Origin: Pseudomonas crudilactis
GTDB taxonomy: Bacteria > Pseudomonadota > Gammaproteobacteria > Pseudomonadales > Pseudomonadaceae
NCBI RefSeq assembly: GCF_013433315.1
Contig: NZ_WXVV01000024.1
Span: 1-64,000, forward strand
Direction of reading: 5' to 3'
DNA: 64,000 bases
This document shows positions 33,944 to 43,036 of this stretch, in pieces; the first letter of the stretch is position 1; each line of letters starts with the position of its first letter. The position numbers and the translations under genes were made by a program. Under the pieces are notes generated by a model that was given only the letters and a program-made list of their open reading frames with translations, was not told where the DNA came from and searched no databases.

Positions 33944-34410
33944 GCTTTCGCCTCCTTCAAATGCGTGGACGCCTGACGAATAGCGATTTTGATCCGGTTG
34001 TAGGTGCCGCAGCGGCAAATATTGCCAACCATGGCCTCTTCGATCTGCTCGTCGCTCGGGTTCGGGTTGGTCTTTAGCAACGCGGTGGCCGACATGATCT
34101 GCCCGCCCTGACAGAAACCGCACTGCGCGACGGCTGTGTCGAGCCAGGCTTGCTGGACGATCTGCCCGACCGGATCAGCATGAAGATTGTCGATCGTGGT
34201 GACGTTCTGGCCGATCACCGAGCCGATCGGCGTGATGCAACTGCGGGCCGGCAAGCCATCGATATGAATGGTGCAGGCGCCGCACAGGCCCATGCCGCAA
34301 CCGAATTTGGTGCCGTTGTAACCGGCGACATCACGAATCGCCCACAACAGCGGCATGTCTTCAGTGACATCGAGGGGATGGTCTTGACCGTTGAGTTTCA
34401 GGGTAATCAT
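33940..34410 (-). CDS. (2Fe-2S)-binding subunit of the molybdenum hydroxylase
   Basis: A 156-residue small subunit (IorA-like) carrying two [2Fe-2S] clusters: ferredoxin-type CGMGLCGAC near residues 40-48 and the C-terminal set CGFCQGGQ and CRCGTYNR. It passes electrons from the molybdenum centre. It has no signal peptide of its own and probably travels with the Tat-exported large subunit. It is the first gene of the cluster. The ATG at 34410 is used; a GTG two codons before is possible. Confidence 0.92.
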   Translation of the reverse strand: MITLKLNGQDHPLDVTEDMPLLWAIRDVAGYNGTKFGCGMGLCGACTIHIDGLPARSCITPIGSVIGQNVTTIDNLHADPVGQIVQQAWLDTAVAQCGFCQGGQIMSATALLKTNPNPSDEQIEEAMVGNICRCGTYNRIKIAIRQASTHLKEAKA

Positions 34411-34594
34411 GGGCACGCCCGCATATTTTTAGTGGTTATGGGGTCGAGCAATCTGCCGCCGTTGAATCGGCGGTGGTTCACGCAGATCGACTCAGGCTAA
34501 TCAGGCTCTCTTGTGCCGACGGGAACGCCTGCACCGGGCCTTTGGTGGAGCAAATGACGGTTATCGTTAGCTCGCTAAGTTAACCCAGCGTTAA

Positions 34595-34630
34595 CAAAAA
34601 AGCCCTGCACTTTTTAATCAGTGCAGGGCC
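34595..34630 (-). terminator. Terminator after murB
   Basis: Minus-strand hairpin GCCCTGCAC (stem) followed by T6, 26 bases after the murB stop. It closes the comEC-to-murB run. Confidence 0.88.
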
Positions 34631-34655
34631 TTGGATGTGCTTTGAAAGCGTAGTC

Positions 34656-35675
34656 TCAATAGCGGTTAGGCTCCATCTCCAGCTCGACATTGAAACGTTC
34701 GGCAATGTCTTTCTGAATGCGTTGCGCCAGATCGAGCAGTTGCAGGCCGGTCGCCGTGCCGTAGTTGACCAATACCAGCGCCTGCAATTTATGTACGCCG
34801 GCATCGGCCTTACGGAAACCTTTCCAGCCGGCACGCTCGATCAGCCAACCCGCCGCCAGTTTCATCTGCCCGTCCGGTTGCGCATAGGCCACCACATCCG
34901 GATGCTGTTCTTTGATCTGCGCGACGATGGCCGCAGACACCAGCGGATTCTTGAAGAAGCTGCCGGCATTGCCAAGCACCGCAGGATCCGGCAGTTTTTC
35001 ACTGCGGATGCTGCAAATCGCTCGACTGACATCGGTCGGCGTAGGCTGCTCGATCCCCTGCTCACTCAGGCGCTGGCGCACCGGACCGTATTCCAGATGC
35101 AGATGCGCGACGCGATCGAGCGTGAAACGCACACGTAGAATCAGCCAGCGCCCAGGCTGCTGCTTGAACAGGCTGTCGCGGTAGGCGAAGTTGCATTCTT
35201 CGAGGGTGAAATCGTGCAGCTCGCCGGTCTGACGATCCAGCGCGGTGAGGCCAGCGAAGACATCCTTGATCTCGACGCCGTAAGCGCCAATGTTCTGCAT
35301 CGGCGCAGCGCCGACAGTGCCGGGGATCAGGCTGAGGTTTTCCAGTCCGGAAAAGCCCTGCGCCAGGGTGTATTGCACAAAGGGGTGCCACGGCTCGCCG
35401 GCCTCAGCTTCGATCACCACGCGGCTGCCGCCATCGCTGATCACACGAATCCCGCGCGTCGCCATGCGCAAGACCAGCGCAGGGATATCCGCAGTCAGCA
35501 GCAAGTTGCTGCCCCCGCCGATCACCAGCAACGGCACGTCGTGAGCCGTGGCATACGCCAGCGCTTCACGGACATCGGTATCGCTATGGGCTTCGGCGAA
35601 CAGTTGCGCGCGGACATCGACGCCAAAACTGTTGAACGGTTTCAGGGAAACCTGCGGTTGCACCTGCAAACTCAT
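34656..35675 (-). CDS. murB: UDP-N-acetylenolpyruvoylglucosamine reductase MurB
   Basis: A 339-residue type I MurB with FAD-binding IGGGSNLLLT, the catalytic Ser in NAGSFFKNPLV and the C-terminal ELEMEPNRY. It completes UDP-MurNAc synthesis for peptidoglycan. Start and stop overlap with the phosphatase gene by four bases. Confidence 0.95.
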   Translation of the reverse strand: MSLQVQPQVSLKPFNSFGVDVRAQLFAEAHSDTDVREALAYATAHDVPLLVIGGGSNLLLTADIPALVLRMATRGIRVISDGGSRVVIEAEAGEPWHPFVQYTLAQGFSGLENLSLIPGTVGAAPMQNIGAYGVEIKDVFAGLTALDRQTGELHDFTLEECNFAYRDSLFKQQPGRWLILRVRFTLDRVAHLHLEYGPVRQRLSEQGIEQPTPTDVSRAICSIRSEKLPDPAVLGNAGSFFKNPLVSAAIVAQIKEQHPDVVAYAQPDGQMKLAAGWLIERAGWKGFRKADAGVHKLQALVLVNYGTATGLQLLDLAQRIQKDIAERFNVELEMEPNRY

Positions 35676-36136
35676 AGCCGGCCCTTCACTTCGATCAACA
35701 ATTGGTCACAGGCCGCTTCAATCAGATCCAGTACCTGCTCGAAACCCTGATCGCCGTCGTAATAAGGATCCGGCACTTCATCGACAACACCGGCGTAGCG
35801 ACGCAGAAACAGGTCCAGCTCGGCTTTGCCGGTGGACGGCTGCAATGCCTTGAGGTTACGCAGGTTGCTGTTGTCCATCGCCAAAATCAAGTCGTAACTG
35901 GCGAAGTCGGCCCGGCTGACCTGTTGCGCGCGTTGCGCCGACAGGTCATAACCACGCACTTTGGCGGCAGCTTGGCTGCGCTTGTCCGGCGGATTGCCGA
36001 CGTGCCAGTCACCGGTGCCGGCGGAAGCCACTTCGACTTGATCCGCCAGCCCCGCTTCACGCAGTTTGTGCCGCAACACGCCTTCGGCCGTGGGCGAGCG
36101 GCAAATGTTGCCCAGGCATACAAACAGAACGCGCAT
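35672..36136 (-). CDS. Low-molecular-weight protein tyrosine phosphatase
   Basis: A 154-residue LMW-PTP with the P-loop VCLGNICRSPTAEG at residues 6-19 and the general-acid Asp in DPYYDGDQGF. Its role in pseudomonads is not established. It is embedded between kdsB and murB with one- and four-base overlaps, so it is co-expressed with envelope genes. Confidence 0.93.
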   Translation of the reverse strand: MRVLFVCLGNICRSPTAEGVLRHKLREAGLADQVEVASAGTGDWHVGNPPDKRSQAAAKVRGYDLSAQRAQQVSRADFASYDLILAMDNSNLRNLKALQPSTGKAELDLFLRRYAGVVDEVPDPYYDGDQGFEQVLDLIEAACDQLLIEVKGRL

Positions 36137-36900
36137 CAGGCCCCCAGCAGGCGACGAACGCGCTCGAGATCTTCAACCGTGTCGACGCCGGTTGGCGGTG
36201 CGATCAGCGCGTCGGCAACGTGAATGCGCACGCCATGCCACAGGGCACGCAGTTGCTCGAGGGATTCAGTGTTTTCCAGCCAGCACGGGCCCCAACTGAC
36301 GAAGTCCTGAAGGAAACCGGCGCGGTAGGCATAGATGCCGATATGGCGACGGTATGGCACGCCCTCCGGCAATTGCTCGCGGCTCTTGGCGAACGCGTCG
36401 CGTGCCCACGGCAGGGTCGCGCGGCTGAAAGTCAGCGCCAGACCGTTGAGGTCGCTGACGACCTTGACCACGTTCGGATTGAACAGGGTTTCCACGTCCT
36501 CGATCGGCTCGGCCAGCGTGGCCATGCGCGCTTCAGTGTGAGCGGCCAGATTGGCGGCAACCTGATCGATCACGCTCGGCGGAATCAGCGGCTCGTCACC
36601 CTGCACGTTGACCACGATCGCGTCAGGCTCAAGGCCCAGTTTCGCCGCGACTTCGGCCAGACGATCAGTGCCGGAATTATGGTCTTCACGGGTCAGCACC
36701 ACTTCGGCGCCAAAGGCCTTGCAAGCCTCGACGATGCGCGCGTCGTCAGTCGCGACCACCACACGAGTGGCGCTGCTTTTGCTCGCCTGCTCCCAGACGT
36801 GCTGGATCATCGGCTTGCCGGCAATGTCCAGCAGCGGCTTGCCCGGCAAACGGGTCGAGGCGAAACGCGACGGGATGACAACGGTGAAGGCAGTGGTCAT
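36136..36900 (-). CDS. kdsB: 3-deoxy-manno-octulosonate cytidylyltransferase KdsB
   Basis: A 254-residue CMP-Kdo synthetase: IPSRFASTRLPGKPL at the N-terminus, MIQHVWEQA, VVVATDDARI and VQGDEPLI. It activates Kdo for lipopolysaccharide inner core synthesis, functionally linked to lpxK nearby. It overlaps the Trm112-like gene by four bases. Confidence 0.95.
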   Translation of the reverse strand: MTTAFTVVIPSRFASTRLPGKPLLDIAGKPMIQHVWEQASKSSATRVVVATDDARIVEACKAFGAEVVLTREDHNSGTDRLAEVAAKLGLEPDAIVVNVQGDEPLIPPSVIDQVAANLAAHTEARMATLAEPIEDVETLFNPNVVKVVSDLNGLALTFSRATLPWARDAFAKSREQLPEGVPYRRHIGIYAYRAGFLQDFVSWGPCWLENTESLEQLRALWHGVRIHVADALIAPPTGVDTVEDLERVRRLLGA

Positions 36901-37082
36901 TTATCCAGACGCTCGTCGGTGGTCAGGGTGCGGGCTTCGCTTTCGAGCATCACCGGGATGCCGTCGCGGATCGGGTACGCCAGACCGGCGCCCTTGCTGA
37001 TCAACTCGGTCTTGTCGGCGCTGAGCTTGAGCGGGCCTTTGCAGATCGGGCACGCGAGGATATCGAGCAATTTGGTGTCCAT
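36897..37082 (-). CDS. Trm112 family protein (YcaR-like)
   Basis: A 61-residue protein starting MDTKLLDILACPICKGPLKL, with a single CPIC pair and the family's LAYPIRDGIPVML. Trm112-like proteins are small folded partners of enzymes; the bacterial form usually lies between lpxK and kdsB, as here. The ATG at 37082 is preferred because AGGGA stands six bases upstream of it. Confidence 0.92.
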   Translation of the reverse strand: MDTKLLDILACPICKGPLKLSADKTELISKGAGLAYPIRDGIPVMLESEARTLTTDERLDK

Positions 37083-37103
37083 GAACATTCCCTGAGTAAA
37101 GAG

Positions 37104-38114
37104 TTAAGGCAAAAGCCGATCGGGCAACAGGCGCATCAGATGTGTGTCAAACCAGGCCACGAAGGCCGGCGACGGCACGGCATCGACGGCCAGATACCAC
37201 CAGTCGGCAGCAGCAAAAGAGCGGCACTTCACCGCGTCTTTTTCGGTCATCACCAACGGCAATGAAGGTGTGAAATTCAAGGCTTGCACGCTGTATTCGG
37301 CGTGATCGGCAAACGCATGTGGGATTGCTCGCCAGTCTAGCGCCTCGAGGGTATTGAAGAAACGTTGCGGATTGCCGATTCCGGCGACGGCGTGCACGGC
37401 CTGGCCTGCTGGAAAATGATCGAGCGGTTTACGCTCGCCGCTGTGCAGATTGACCAGAGCAGTGGGTTGCAGATGGAAAGCGAAACCGTCGTCGCGATCT
37501 TCAGTGGCACCGTTGAACAGCACGCCGTCGACGCTTTGCAGGCGTTCGATCGGCTCGCGTAAAGGCCCGGCGGGCAGGCAGCGCTTATTACCGAGGCCGC
37601 GAGCAGCGTCGATCAGCACCAGCTCCAGATCACGCGCCAGACGATAATGCTGCATGCCGTCATCGGAGAGGATCAGATCCAACGGTTCACTGGCGAGCAA
37701 CGCTTTGACGGCCGCGCTGCGATCGGGATCGATCATCAGCGGCACGCCAGTGCGCTGCACGATCAGCAGCGGTTCGTCACCGGCAATGTCGGCGGTTTGA
37801 TCGGCCTCAACGCGCCAGGGCAATTGTGGCGGCTTAGCACCGTAACCGCGACTGACCACACCGACGCGCAATCCGCTGCGCCGGCAATGTTCGATCAGCC
37901 AGAGAATCATCGGCGTCTTGCCGGTACCGCCGACGGTGATGTTACCCACCACAATCAACGGCACCGGAGGCTGATAGATCTCGCCTTCACCGTCGAGAAA
38001 GCGCTGGCGCTTACCCACCACCACGCGGCGATAGAGCATTTCCAGCGGCCGCAGCAGCGTCAGGGCCGGGTGCCCCTGATACCACGCAGCGAGCAAACGA
38101 TCGGACAGGCTCAT
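37104..38114 (-). CDS. lpxK: Tetraacyldisaccharide 4'-kinase LpxK
   Basis: A 336-residue membrane-associated kinase with the P-loop GNITVGGTGKTP and the SRGYG and LSDDGMQHY motifs. It phosphorylates the 4' position of the lipid A precursor. It follows exbD with a one-base overlap. Confidence 0.95.
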   Translation of the reverse strand: MSLSDRLLAAWYQGHPALTLLRPLEMLYRRVVVGKRQRFLDGEGEIYQPPVPLIVVGNITVGGTGKTPMILWLIEHCRRSGLRVGVVSRGYGAKPPQLPWRVEADQTADIAGDEPLLIVQRTGVPLMIDPDRSAAVKALLASEPLDLILSDDGMQHYRLARDLELVLIDAARGLGNKRCLPAGPLREPIERLQSVDGVLFNGATEDRDDGFAFHLQPTALVNLHSGERKPLDHFPAGQAVHAVAGIGNPQRFFNTLEALDWRAIPHAFADHAEYSVQALNFTPSLPLVMTEKDAVKCRSFAAADWWYLAVDAVPSPAFVAWFDTHLMRLLPDRLLP

Positions 38115-38542
38115 CAGGATTTGGGCGCCGCCTCGACCGTGGTCATGCGCAGATGGCTGAAACCGAGCTTGCCGGCCGCGTCCATGGCGGTGATCACTGA
38201 TTGATGCTGAGTCTTGCCGTCGGCACTGATCGACAACGGCATATTGGTGTCGCCGTTGGATTCTTTCTGCATGGCTTCCATCAAAGTCGCCAGATCATTT
38301 TTCGGCAAAATCTTGTTGTTCACCGAAAACACGCCCTCAGCGCTGATGGCCACGTCAATCTGCTTGAGTTGCTGATCTTCGGCCGGCGAGCCACTGACCG
38401 CTTCCGGCAAATCGACACGCAACTGGGTTTCACGGGTAAACGTGGTGGTCACGACGAAAAACAGCAGCAGAATGAACACCACGTCGATCAGCGACGCGAG
38501 GTTGATATCGATGGTTTCCCGAGGCTTGCGACGGAATTTCAC
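38114..38542 (-). CDS. exbD: Biopolymer transporter ExbD
   Basis: A 142-residue ExbD/TolR protein. One transmembrane helix (LIDVVFILLLFFVVTTTF, about 17-34) carries the essential Asp of the proton channel. The rest is the periplasmic domain. It pairs with ExbB encoded just upstream; the pair next to comEC and lpxK is the conserved PA2982-PA2983 type and probably energises an envelope or TonB-like process. Confidence 0.92.
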   Translation of the reverse strand: MKFRRKPRETIDINLASLIDVVFILLLFFVVTTTFTRETQLRVDLPEAVSGSPAEDQQLKQIDVAISAEGVFSVNNKILPKNDLATLMEAMQKESNGDTNMPLSISADGKTQHQSVITAMDAAGKLGFSHLRMTTVEAAPKS

Positions 38543-39174
38543 GCGCGGCCCTCGGCCAGATCGACGTCACGGTCGCCCTGCACCACTTCAACCAGTTTGA
38601 TCGCTTCCTGTTCCATGCCCACCACCAGTTCATCGATGCGGCGTTGCAGGAACCGGTGGAAGAACACCGCCGGAATACCGACCATCAGACCCGCAGCCGT
38701 GGTGATCAGCGCTTTGGAAATACCACCAGCCAATACCGAAGCGTTGGTGGTCATGCCTGAGCCAGTAAAGGCGCTGAAAATGTCGATCATGCCCAGCACC
38801 GTGCCCAGCAGACCGAGCAACGGCGACATGGCGGCAATGGTGCCCAGCGCATTGACGTAGCGTTCGAGTTCGTGAATGACCCGGGCGGCGGCCTCTTCGA
38901 TGCACTCTTTCATGATCTCGCGACCATGCTTGGAGTTGGCCAGACCGGCAGCGAGGATTTCCCCCAGCGGCGAATTGGCGCGCAATTCCTTGAGTTTTTC
39001 TTTATTGAGCTGCTTGTCCTTGATCCACACCCAGACCTGGCCCAGCAGATGCTCGGGGGTGACGCGACTGGCGCGCAGGGTCCACAGGCGCTCGGCGACG
39101 ATCGCCATGGCCGCGATGGAACTCAGAATGATCGGCAACATCATCCAGCCGCCGGATTTGACCAATTCCCACAC
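38539..39174 (-). CDS. exbB: MotA/TolQ/ExbB proton channel family protein ExbB
   Basis: A 211-residue protein with three transmembrane helices, beginning VWELVKSGGWMML (GTG start at 39174 with GAGGGG upstream). The conserved core includes the segment LGTIAAMSPLLGLLGTVLGM. It forms the stator pentamer around ExbD. The frame is open 53 codons upstream, but these overlap the comEC end and are not protein-like. Confidence 0.92.
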   Translation of the reverse strand: MWELVKSGGWMMLPIILSSIAAMAIVAERLWTLRASRVTPEHLLGQVWVWIKDKQLNKEKLKELRANSPLGEILAAGLANSKHGREIMKECIEEAAARVIHELERYVNALGTIAAMSPLLGLLGTVLGMIDIFSAFTGSGMTTNASVLAGGISKALITTAAGLMVGIPAVFFHRFLQRRIDELVVGMEQEAIKLVEVVQGDRDVDLAEGRA

Positions 39175-39275
39175 AGTGACAGTCCCCTCGAAAAAGTGCG
39201 CCACTTTACCATACCGATCCGCGATTAAGACCCGCCGCTCCGACGACCGTGAGGTGGCATCCATGCTGGCACCGA

Positions 39276-41510
39276 TCAACGGGCGAGTGCCGGCGGATCG
39301 CGCCAGAAACGCCGCTGTTGACGCATCGTCCACGGCGGTTTGAAGCGGCCCAGTTGCAGATGAATGGCGCCCTGCTCGGCGCTGTCGTAAATGCGCAGGC
39401 CCTGTTTCCGATAACGCGCGAGCACGGTTGGGTGGGGATGGCCAAATGAATTGCCATGACCTCGCGAAATCAGCACGGACTCTGGCTTCAAGACGTTAAG
39501 CAGCGCCATCGACGATGAACTGCGGCTGCCATGGTGAGGCGCTTGCAGCCAGTGCGTCGGGGCAACCAGCGGACTGTCGAGCAGCGAGCGTTCGGCGTGG
39601 GTGTCGATATCGCCGGTCAGCAGCAGGCGCTCGCCATTGGCCTCGATCTGCAATACGCAGGAACGCTGATTGCTGTCGCGGGCATCCGCCCACTGCCAGA
39701 GTTGAAAACGCACGCCGTCCCACTGCCATTGCCGGCCGCTTTCGCAGGCTTCGGCGCGCAACTGCGCGGGCAATCCCGCCGGGTCGCCGCTGATCACTTG
39801 ATCGACGGTCAGACCACGGGTGATCGCCAAAGCGCCGCCAGCGTGATCGGCGTCCGCATGGCTGAGCAGCATCAAATCGAGTTTTTCCACATTGAGTTTG
39901 CGCAACGCGGGCAGCACCACCCGCTCGCCGAGATCGAAATCGCCAAAACGCGGCCCGGCGTCATACAGCAGCGCGTAATGACGGGTGCGGATCAGAATGG
40001 CCAGGCCTTGGCCGACATCGAGTTGCCAGATATCGGCCACCCCTTCATCCAGGCGCTCGCGTGGCGGCACAACCAATAGCAACAGCAATGGCCAGCCCAG
40101 CGGGCGCATCGGCACACCGCGCGGCAACAGCAACAACACGGCACCGAGGCTGCCGAGCAACCAGACCCAGCCCGGCACGGCGGCGGCTGTCCATGCCGGC
40201 CACTGCCCGGCAATCACCGCCAAAGCGCGAAACAGCGCGTCGATCAAACCGCCGGCCAGCCACAAAAGACCTTCCCCGACATGCGGCACCGGTAACATCA
40301 GCGTGCCGAGCAGTGCCGGCGGCAACGCCACGAGGCTGACCCAAGGCACCGCCAACAGATTTGCCAATGGCCCGCTAAGGCTGATCGGCAGATTCAGTGC
40401 CAGCAACACCGGGCACAGACCGATGGCTATCAACCATTGCGCCCGCGTCCAGGTTTGCCACCAACGCCACCCACCCAAGCGGCCACCAAAGGTAAAAATC
40501 AACACTGCTACGGCCGTAAAGGACAACCAGAAGCCGGGGCGCAGGCTGGCCAGGGGATCGAACAAAAGTACCGCATTGAACGCCAGCAACAACGGCCACC
40601 ACGCACCAAGATGACGAAAGCGCAGGCGCCACAACAGTACCAGCCCGACCATCACGCAGGCGCGCTGTACCGGCACGTCGAAACCGGCAAGGAGGCCATA
40701 ACCGAGCGCAGCCGCGAATGCCAGGCCGCAGGCCCACGGCAGCCAGGGCCAGCGCAGCGGCCACAGGCCAAAGCGGGCCAATCCGCCGACGAGCATGTAC
40801 ATCTCCGCTGCCAGCAATCCAATGTGCTGCCCGGAAATCACCAGCAAATGCACAGTGCCGGTGTCCTGCAGAATCTGCCAGTCCTCGCGACTGAGCCCCG
40901 AGCCATCGCCCAGCACCAACGCGGCCAGCGCTCCGTTACGTCCCTGTGCATCTACACTCAGCAAACGCTGCCGAATACTGTCGCGCCAGGCCCAGCGCGC
41001 TTCGCTCAGGCACTGGCCGTCCTTGATCGTGCCGGTCGCACCGATGCGTTGCGCCAGTAACCACGCCTCGTAATCGAAAGCGTCCGGATTGAGCAAACCA
41101 CCCGCACGCTTGAGCTTGACCGCCAGACGCCAGCGCTCGCCACTGTTGACCGGCGGCCCGCCGTACCACGCGAGCCGCATCAGCGTTGGCAGTTTTTCGT
41201 GACGCGAGCGCGCATCAGCCAGTTCGAAACGCACCACGCCTTCACTGTTCTGCGGTAAACCGACGACCCGCCCTTCGACCCACCGGGTTTCTCCATCCAG
41301 CCCGGCCGGCAAACGATCATTCAACGCCCACTGCGCACCGACGCTGGCCCACGTGAAGCCAAACAGCAGAAACGCCAAGGGATAGCTGCGAAACGGCAGC
41401 AGCATCAAAGCCACGACCAGCAATAACAGCATCAACCAGACCGGCGGTAATGCCGGCATAAAAACCGGGGCCAGCAGACCGACTGCCAGCGCCATCATCC
41501 CTGTGCGCAT
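39276..41510 (-). CDS. comEC: DNA internalization protein ComEC/Rec2
   Basis: A 744-residue multi-pass membrane protein. An N-terminal DUF4131 region is followed by the competence domain with many helices (about 190-470) and a C-terminal metallo-beta-lactamase-like domain (DVGQGLAILIRTRHYALLYD, SHADADHAGG). It imports single-stranded DNA across the inner membrane. The ATG at 41510 has AAGGAC upstream; one 11 codons earlier is possible. Normal length for the family, no frameshift. Confidence 0.93.
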   Translation of the reverse strand: MRTGMMALAVGLLAPVFMPALPPVWLMLLLLVVALMLLPFRSYPLAFLLFGFTWASVGAQWALNDRLPAGLDGETRWVEGRVVGLPQNSEGVVRFELADARSRHEKLPTLMRLAWYGGPPVNSGERWRLAVKLKRAGGLLNPDAFDYEAWLLAQRIGATGTIKDGQCLSEARWAWRDSIRQRLLSVDAQGRNGALAALVLGDGSGLSREDWQILQDTGTVHLLVISGQHIGLLAAEMYMLVGGLARFGLWPLRWPWLPWACGLAFAAALGYGLLAGFDVPVQRACVMVGLVLLWRLRFRHLGAWWPLLLAFNAVLLFDPLASLRPGFWLSFTAVAVLIFTFGGRLGGWRWWQTWTRAQWLIAIGLCPVLLALNLPISLSGPLANLLAVPWVSLVALPPALLGTLMLPVPHVGEGLLWLAGGLIDALFRALAVIAGQWPAWTAAAVPGWVWLLGSLGAVLLLLPRGVPMRPLGWPLLLLLVVPPRERLDEGVADIWQLDVGQGLAILIRTRHYALLYDAGPRFGDFDLGERVVLPALRKLNVEKLDLMLLSHADADHAGGALAITRGLTVDQVISGDPAGLPAQLRAEACESGRQWQWDGVRFQLWQWADARDSNQRSCVLQIEANGERLLLTGDIDTHAERSLLDSPLVAPTHWLQAPHHGSRSSSSMALLNVLKPESVLISRGHGNSFGHPHPTVLARYRKQGLRIYDSAEQGAIHLQLGRFKPPWTMRQQRRFWRDPPALAR

Positions 41511-41646
41511 AAGCCCGTCCTTGAGAGTCCCGTACTTAGGCATAGCGGGTGTCGGGCACGGACGCCGTCAACAATTGTCACAAAGTCTGAATGGGCGCTT
41601 CGTAGAATCCAGACATACTTGCCGCCTTAACCGACCGAGAAGCCTT

Positions 41647-42165
41647 ATGCCCCGGCGCTTATTCAAACGTTACATGCCCGATCCGACGAGCATCAGGGAA
41701 CACAAATCCTTACGCTTTCTCGGCAAGTTGCTGCATGACCCGAACCTCTGGCACCTCAATCGCCACTCGGTCGCGCGGGCAATGGCCGTCGGTTTGTTTG
41801 CCGCATTCCTGCCGATTCCGGCGCAGATGCTGGTCGCGGCCGCGCTGGCGATCACCGTGCGGGGGAACATGCCGATTGCGGTCAGTCTGGTGTGGCTGAC
41901 CAATCCGATCACCATGCCGGCGGTGTTCTTCTGCACGTATCAGGCCGGGGCGTTTTTGATGGACGTGCCTGCCCGGCATCTGCCGGACGAGTTGACCTGG
42001 GAGTGGATCAGCGGCGAGTTGTCGACGTTGTGGCAGCCGTTTCTGCTCGGCTCGGTGGTGGTGGGACTGGTACTCGGCGCCCTCGCCTACTGCATTGTGA
42101 TGATGTATTGGCGCTGGTGGGTGGCGCGGCAATGGGCGCGGCGCAAGAAAAACAGAATGCGCTGA
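41647..42165 (+). CDS. DUF2062 membrane protein
   Basis: A 172-residue inner-membrane protein of the DUF2062 family. It begins MPRRLFKRYMPDPTSIREHK and has conserved HLNRHSVARAMAVGLFAAFL and WLTNPITMPAVFF, with two or three hydrophobic helices. Function unknown. It reads divergently from comEC, with 136 bases between the starts. Confidence 0.88.
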   Translation: MPRRLFKRYMPDPTSIREHKSLRFLGKLLHDPNLWHLNRHSVARAMAVGLFAAFLPIPAQMLVAAALAITVRGNMPIAVSLVWLTNPITMPAVFFCTYQAGAFLMDVPARHLPDELTWEWISGELSTLWQPFLLGSVVVGLVLGALAYCIVMMYWRWWVARQWARRKKNRMR

Positions 42166-42168
42166 ATG

Positions 42169-42200
42169 CAAAACGGCCTCCGCAGTGGGAGGCCGTTTTG
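42169..42200. terminator. Bidirectional terminator
   Basis: CAAAACGGCCTC pairs with GAGGCCGTTTTG around eight bases. It serves the DUF2062 gene on the plus strand and possibly the ABC permease on the minus strand. Confidence 0.88.
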
Positions 42201-42213
42201 ATTTGTGGCGTTT

Positions 42214-42240
42214 GCATTCGCGAGCAGGCTCGCGAAGAAG
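42214..42240. repeat. Single REP half
   Basis: ATTCGCGAGCAGGCTCGCGA matches the REP core, but without the CTCCCAC tail or an inverted partner. It lies 17 bases downstream of the ABC permease stop. Confidence 0.7.
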
Positions 42241-42256
42241 TCGACGCGGTTCTGGA

Positions 42257-43036
42257 TCAGGTACGCATCCCGCGTCCACTCACCAGCAACCGTGCGCAAC
42301 CGAGATACAGCACCACCGTCGCCACCAGCATAAAGGTGATCGCGATGCCGATCTTGATATCCGACACACCGAGAATGCCGTAGCGGAAGGCGTTGACCAT
42401 GTGCAGCACCGGGTTGGCCAGCGACACGGTCTGCCAGAACGGCGGCAACAACGTGATCGAGTAGAACACCCCGCCCAGGTACGTCAGCGGCGTCAGCACA
42501 AAGGTCGGGATAATCGAAATATCATCGAAGTTGCGCGCAAACACCGCGTTGATAAAGCCCAGCAGCGAGAAGATCGTCGCCGTCAGCACCACCACCAGAA
42601 TGGTCACACCCAGGTGATGCACCTGCAAATGGGTGAAGAACAGCGACAGGATCGTCACAATCACGCCGACCATCAGACCACGCAACACGCCGCCGATGGT
42701 GAAGCCAATCAGAATTGTATGAGGCGAAACCGGCGAGACCATCAATTCCTCGATCGAGCGCTGGAACTTGCTGCCGAAGAAACTCGAGACGACGTTGCCG
42801 TAGGAGTTGGTGATCACCGACATCATGATCAGCCCCGGCACGATGTACTCCATGTAAGTGAAGCCACCCATGTCGCCGATTTGCCGGCCGATCAGGTTAC
42901 CGAAGATCACAAAGTACAGAACCATGGTGATAGCTGGCGGCAGCAGCGTCTGCGGCCAGATCCGCGTGAAGCGTTTGACCTCGCGGTAAACAATGGTTTG
43001 CAGGGCGACGAGGTTGGGACGGAATTCGGAACTCAT
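42257..43036 (-). CDS. ABC-2 type exporter permease
   Basis: A 259-residue permease with six hydrophobic helices and the ABC-2 signature region (ERSIEELMVSPVSPHTILIG in similar form). YadH-like. It partners the ATPase encoded directly upstream (four-base overlap). The pair resembles PA2811-PA2812. The exported substrate is unknown. Confidence 0.9.
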   Translation of the reverse strand: MSSEFRPNLVALQTIVYREVKRFTRIWPQTLLPPAITMVLYFVIFGNLIGRQIGDMGGFTYMEYIVPGLIMMSVITNSYGNVVSSFFGSKFQRSIEELMVSPVSPHTILIGFTIGGVLRGLMVGVIVTILSLFFTHLQVHHLGVTILVVVLTATIFSLLGFINAVFARNFDDISIIPTFVLTPLTYLGGVFYSITLLPPFWQTVSLANPVLHMVNAFRYGILGVSDIKIGIAITFMLVATVVLYLGCARLLVSGRGMRT

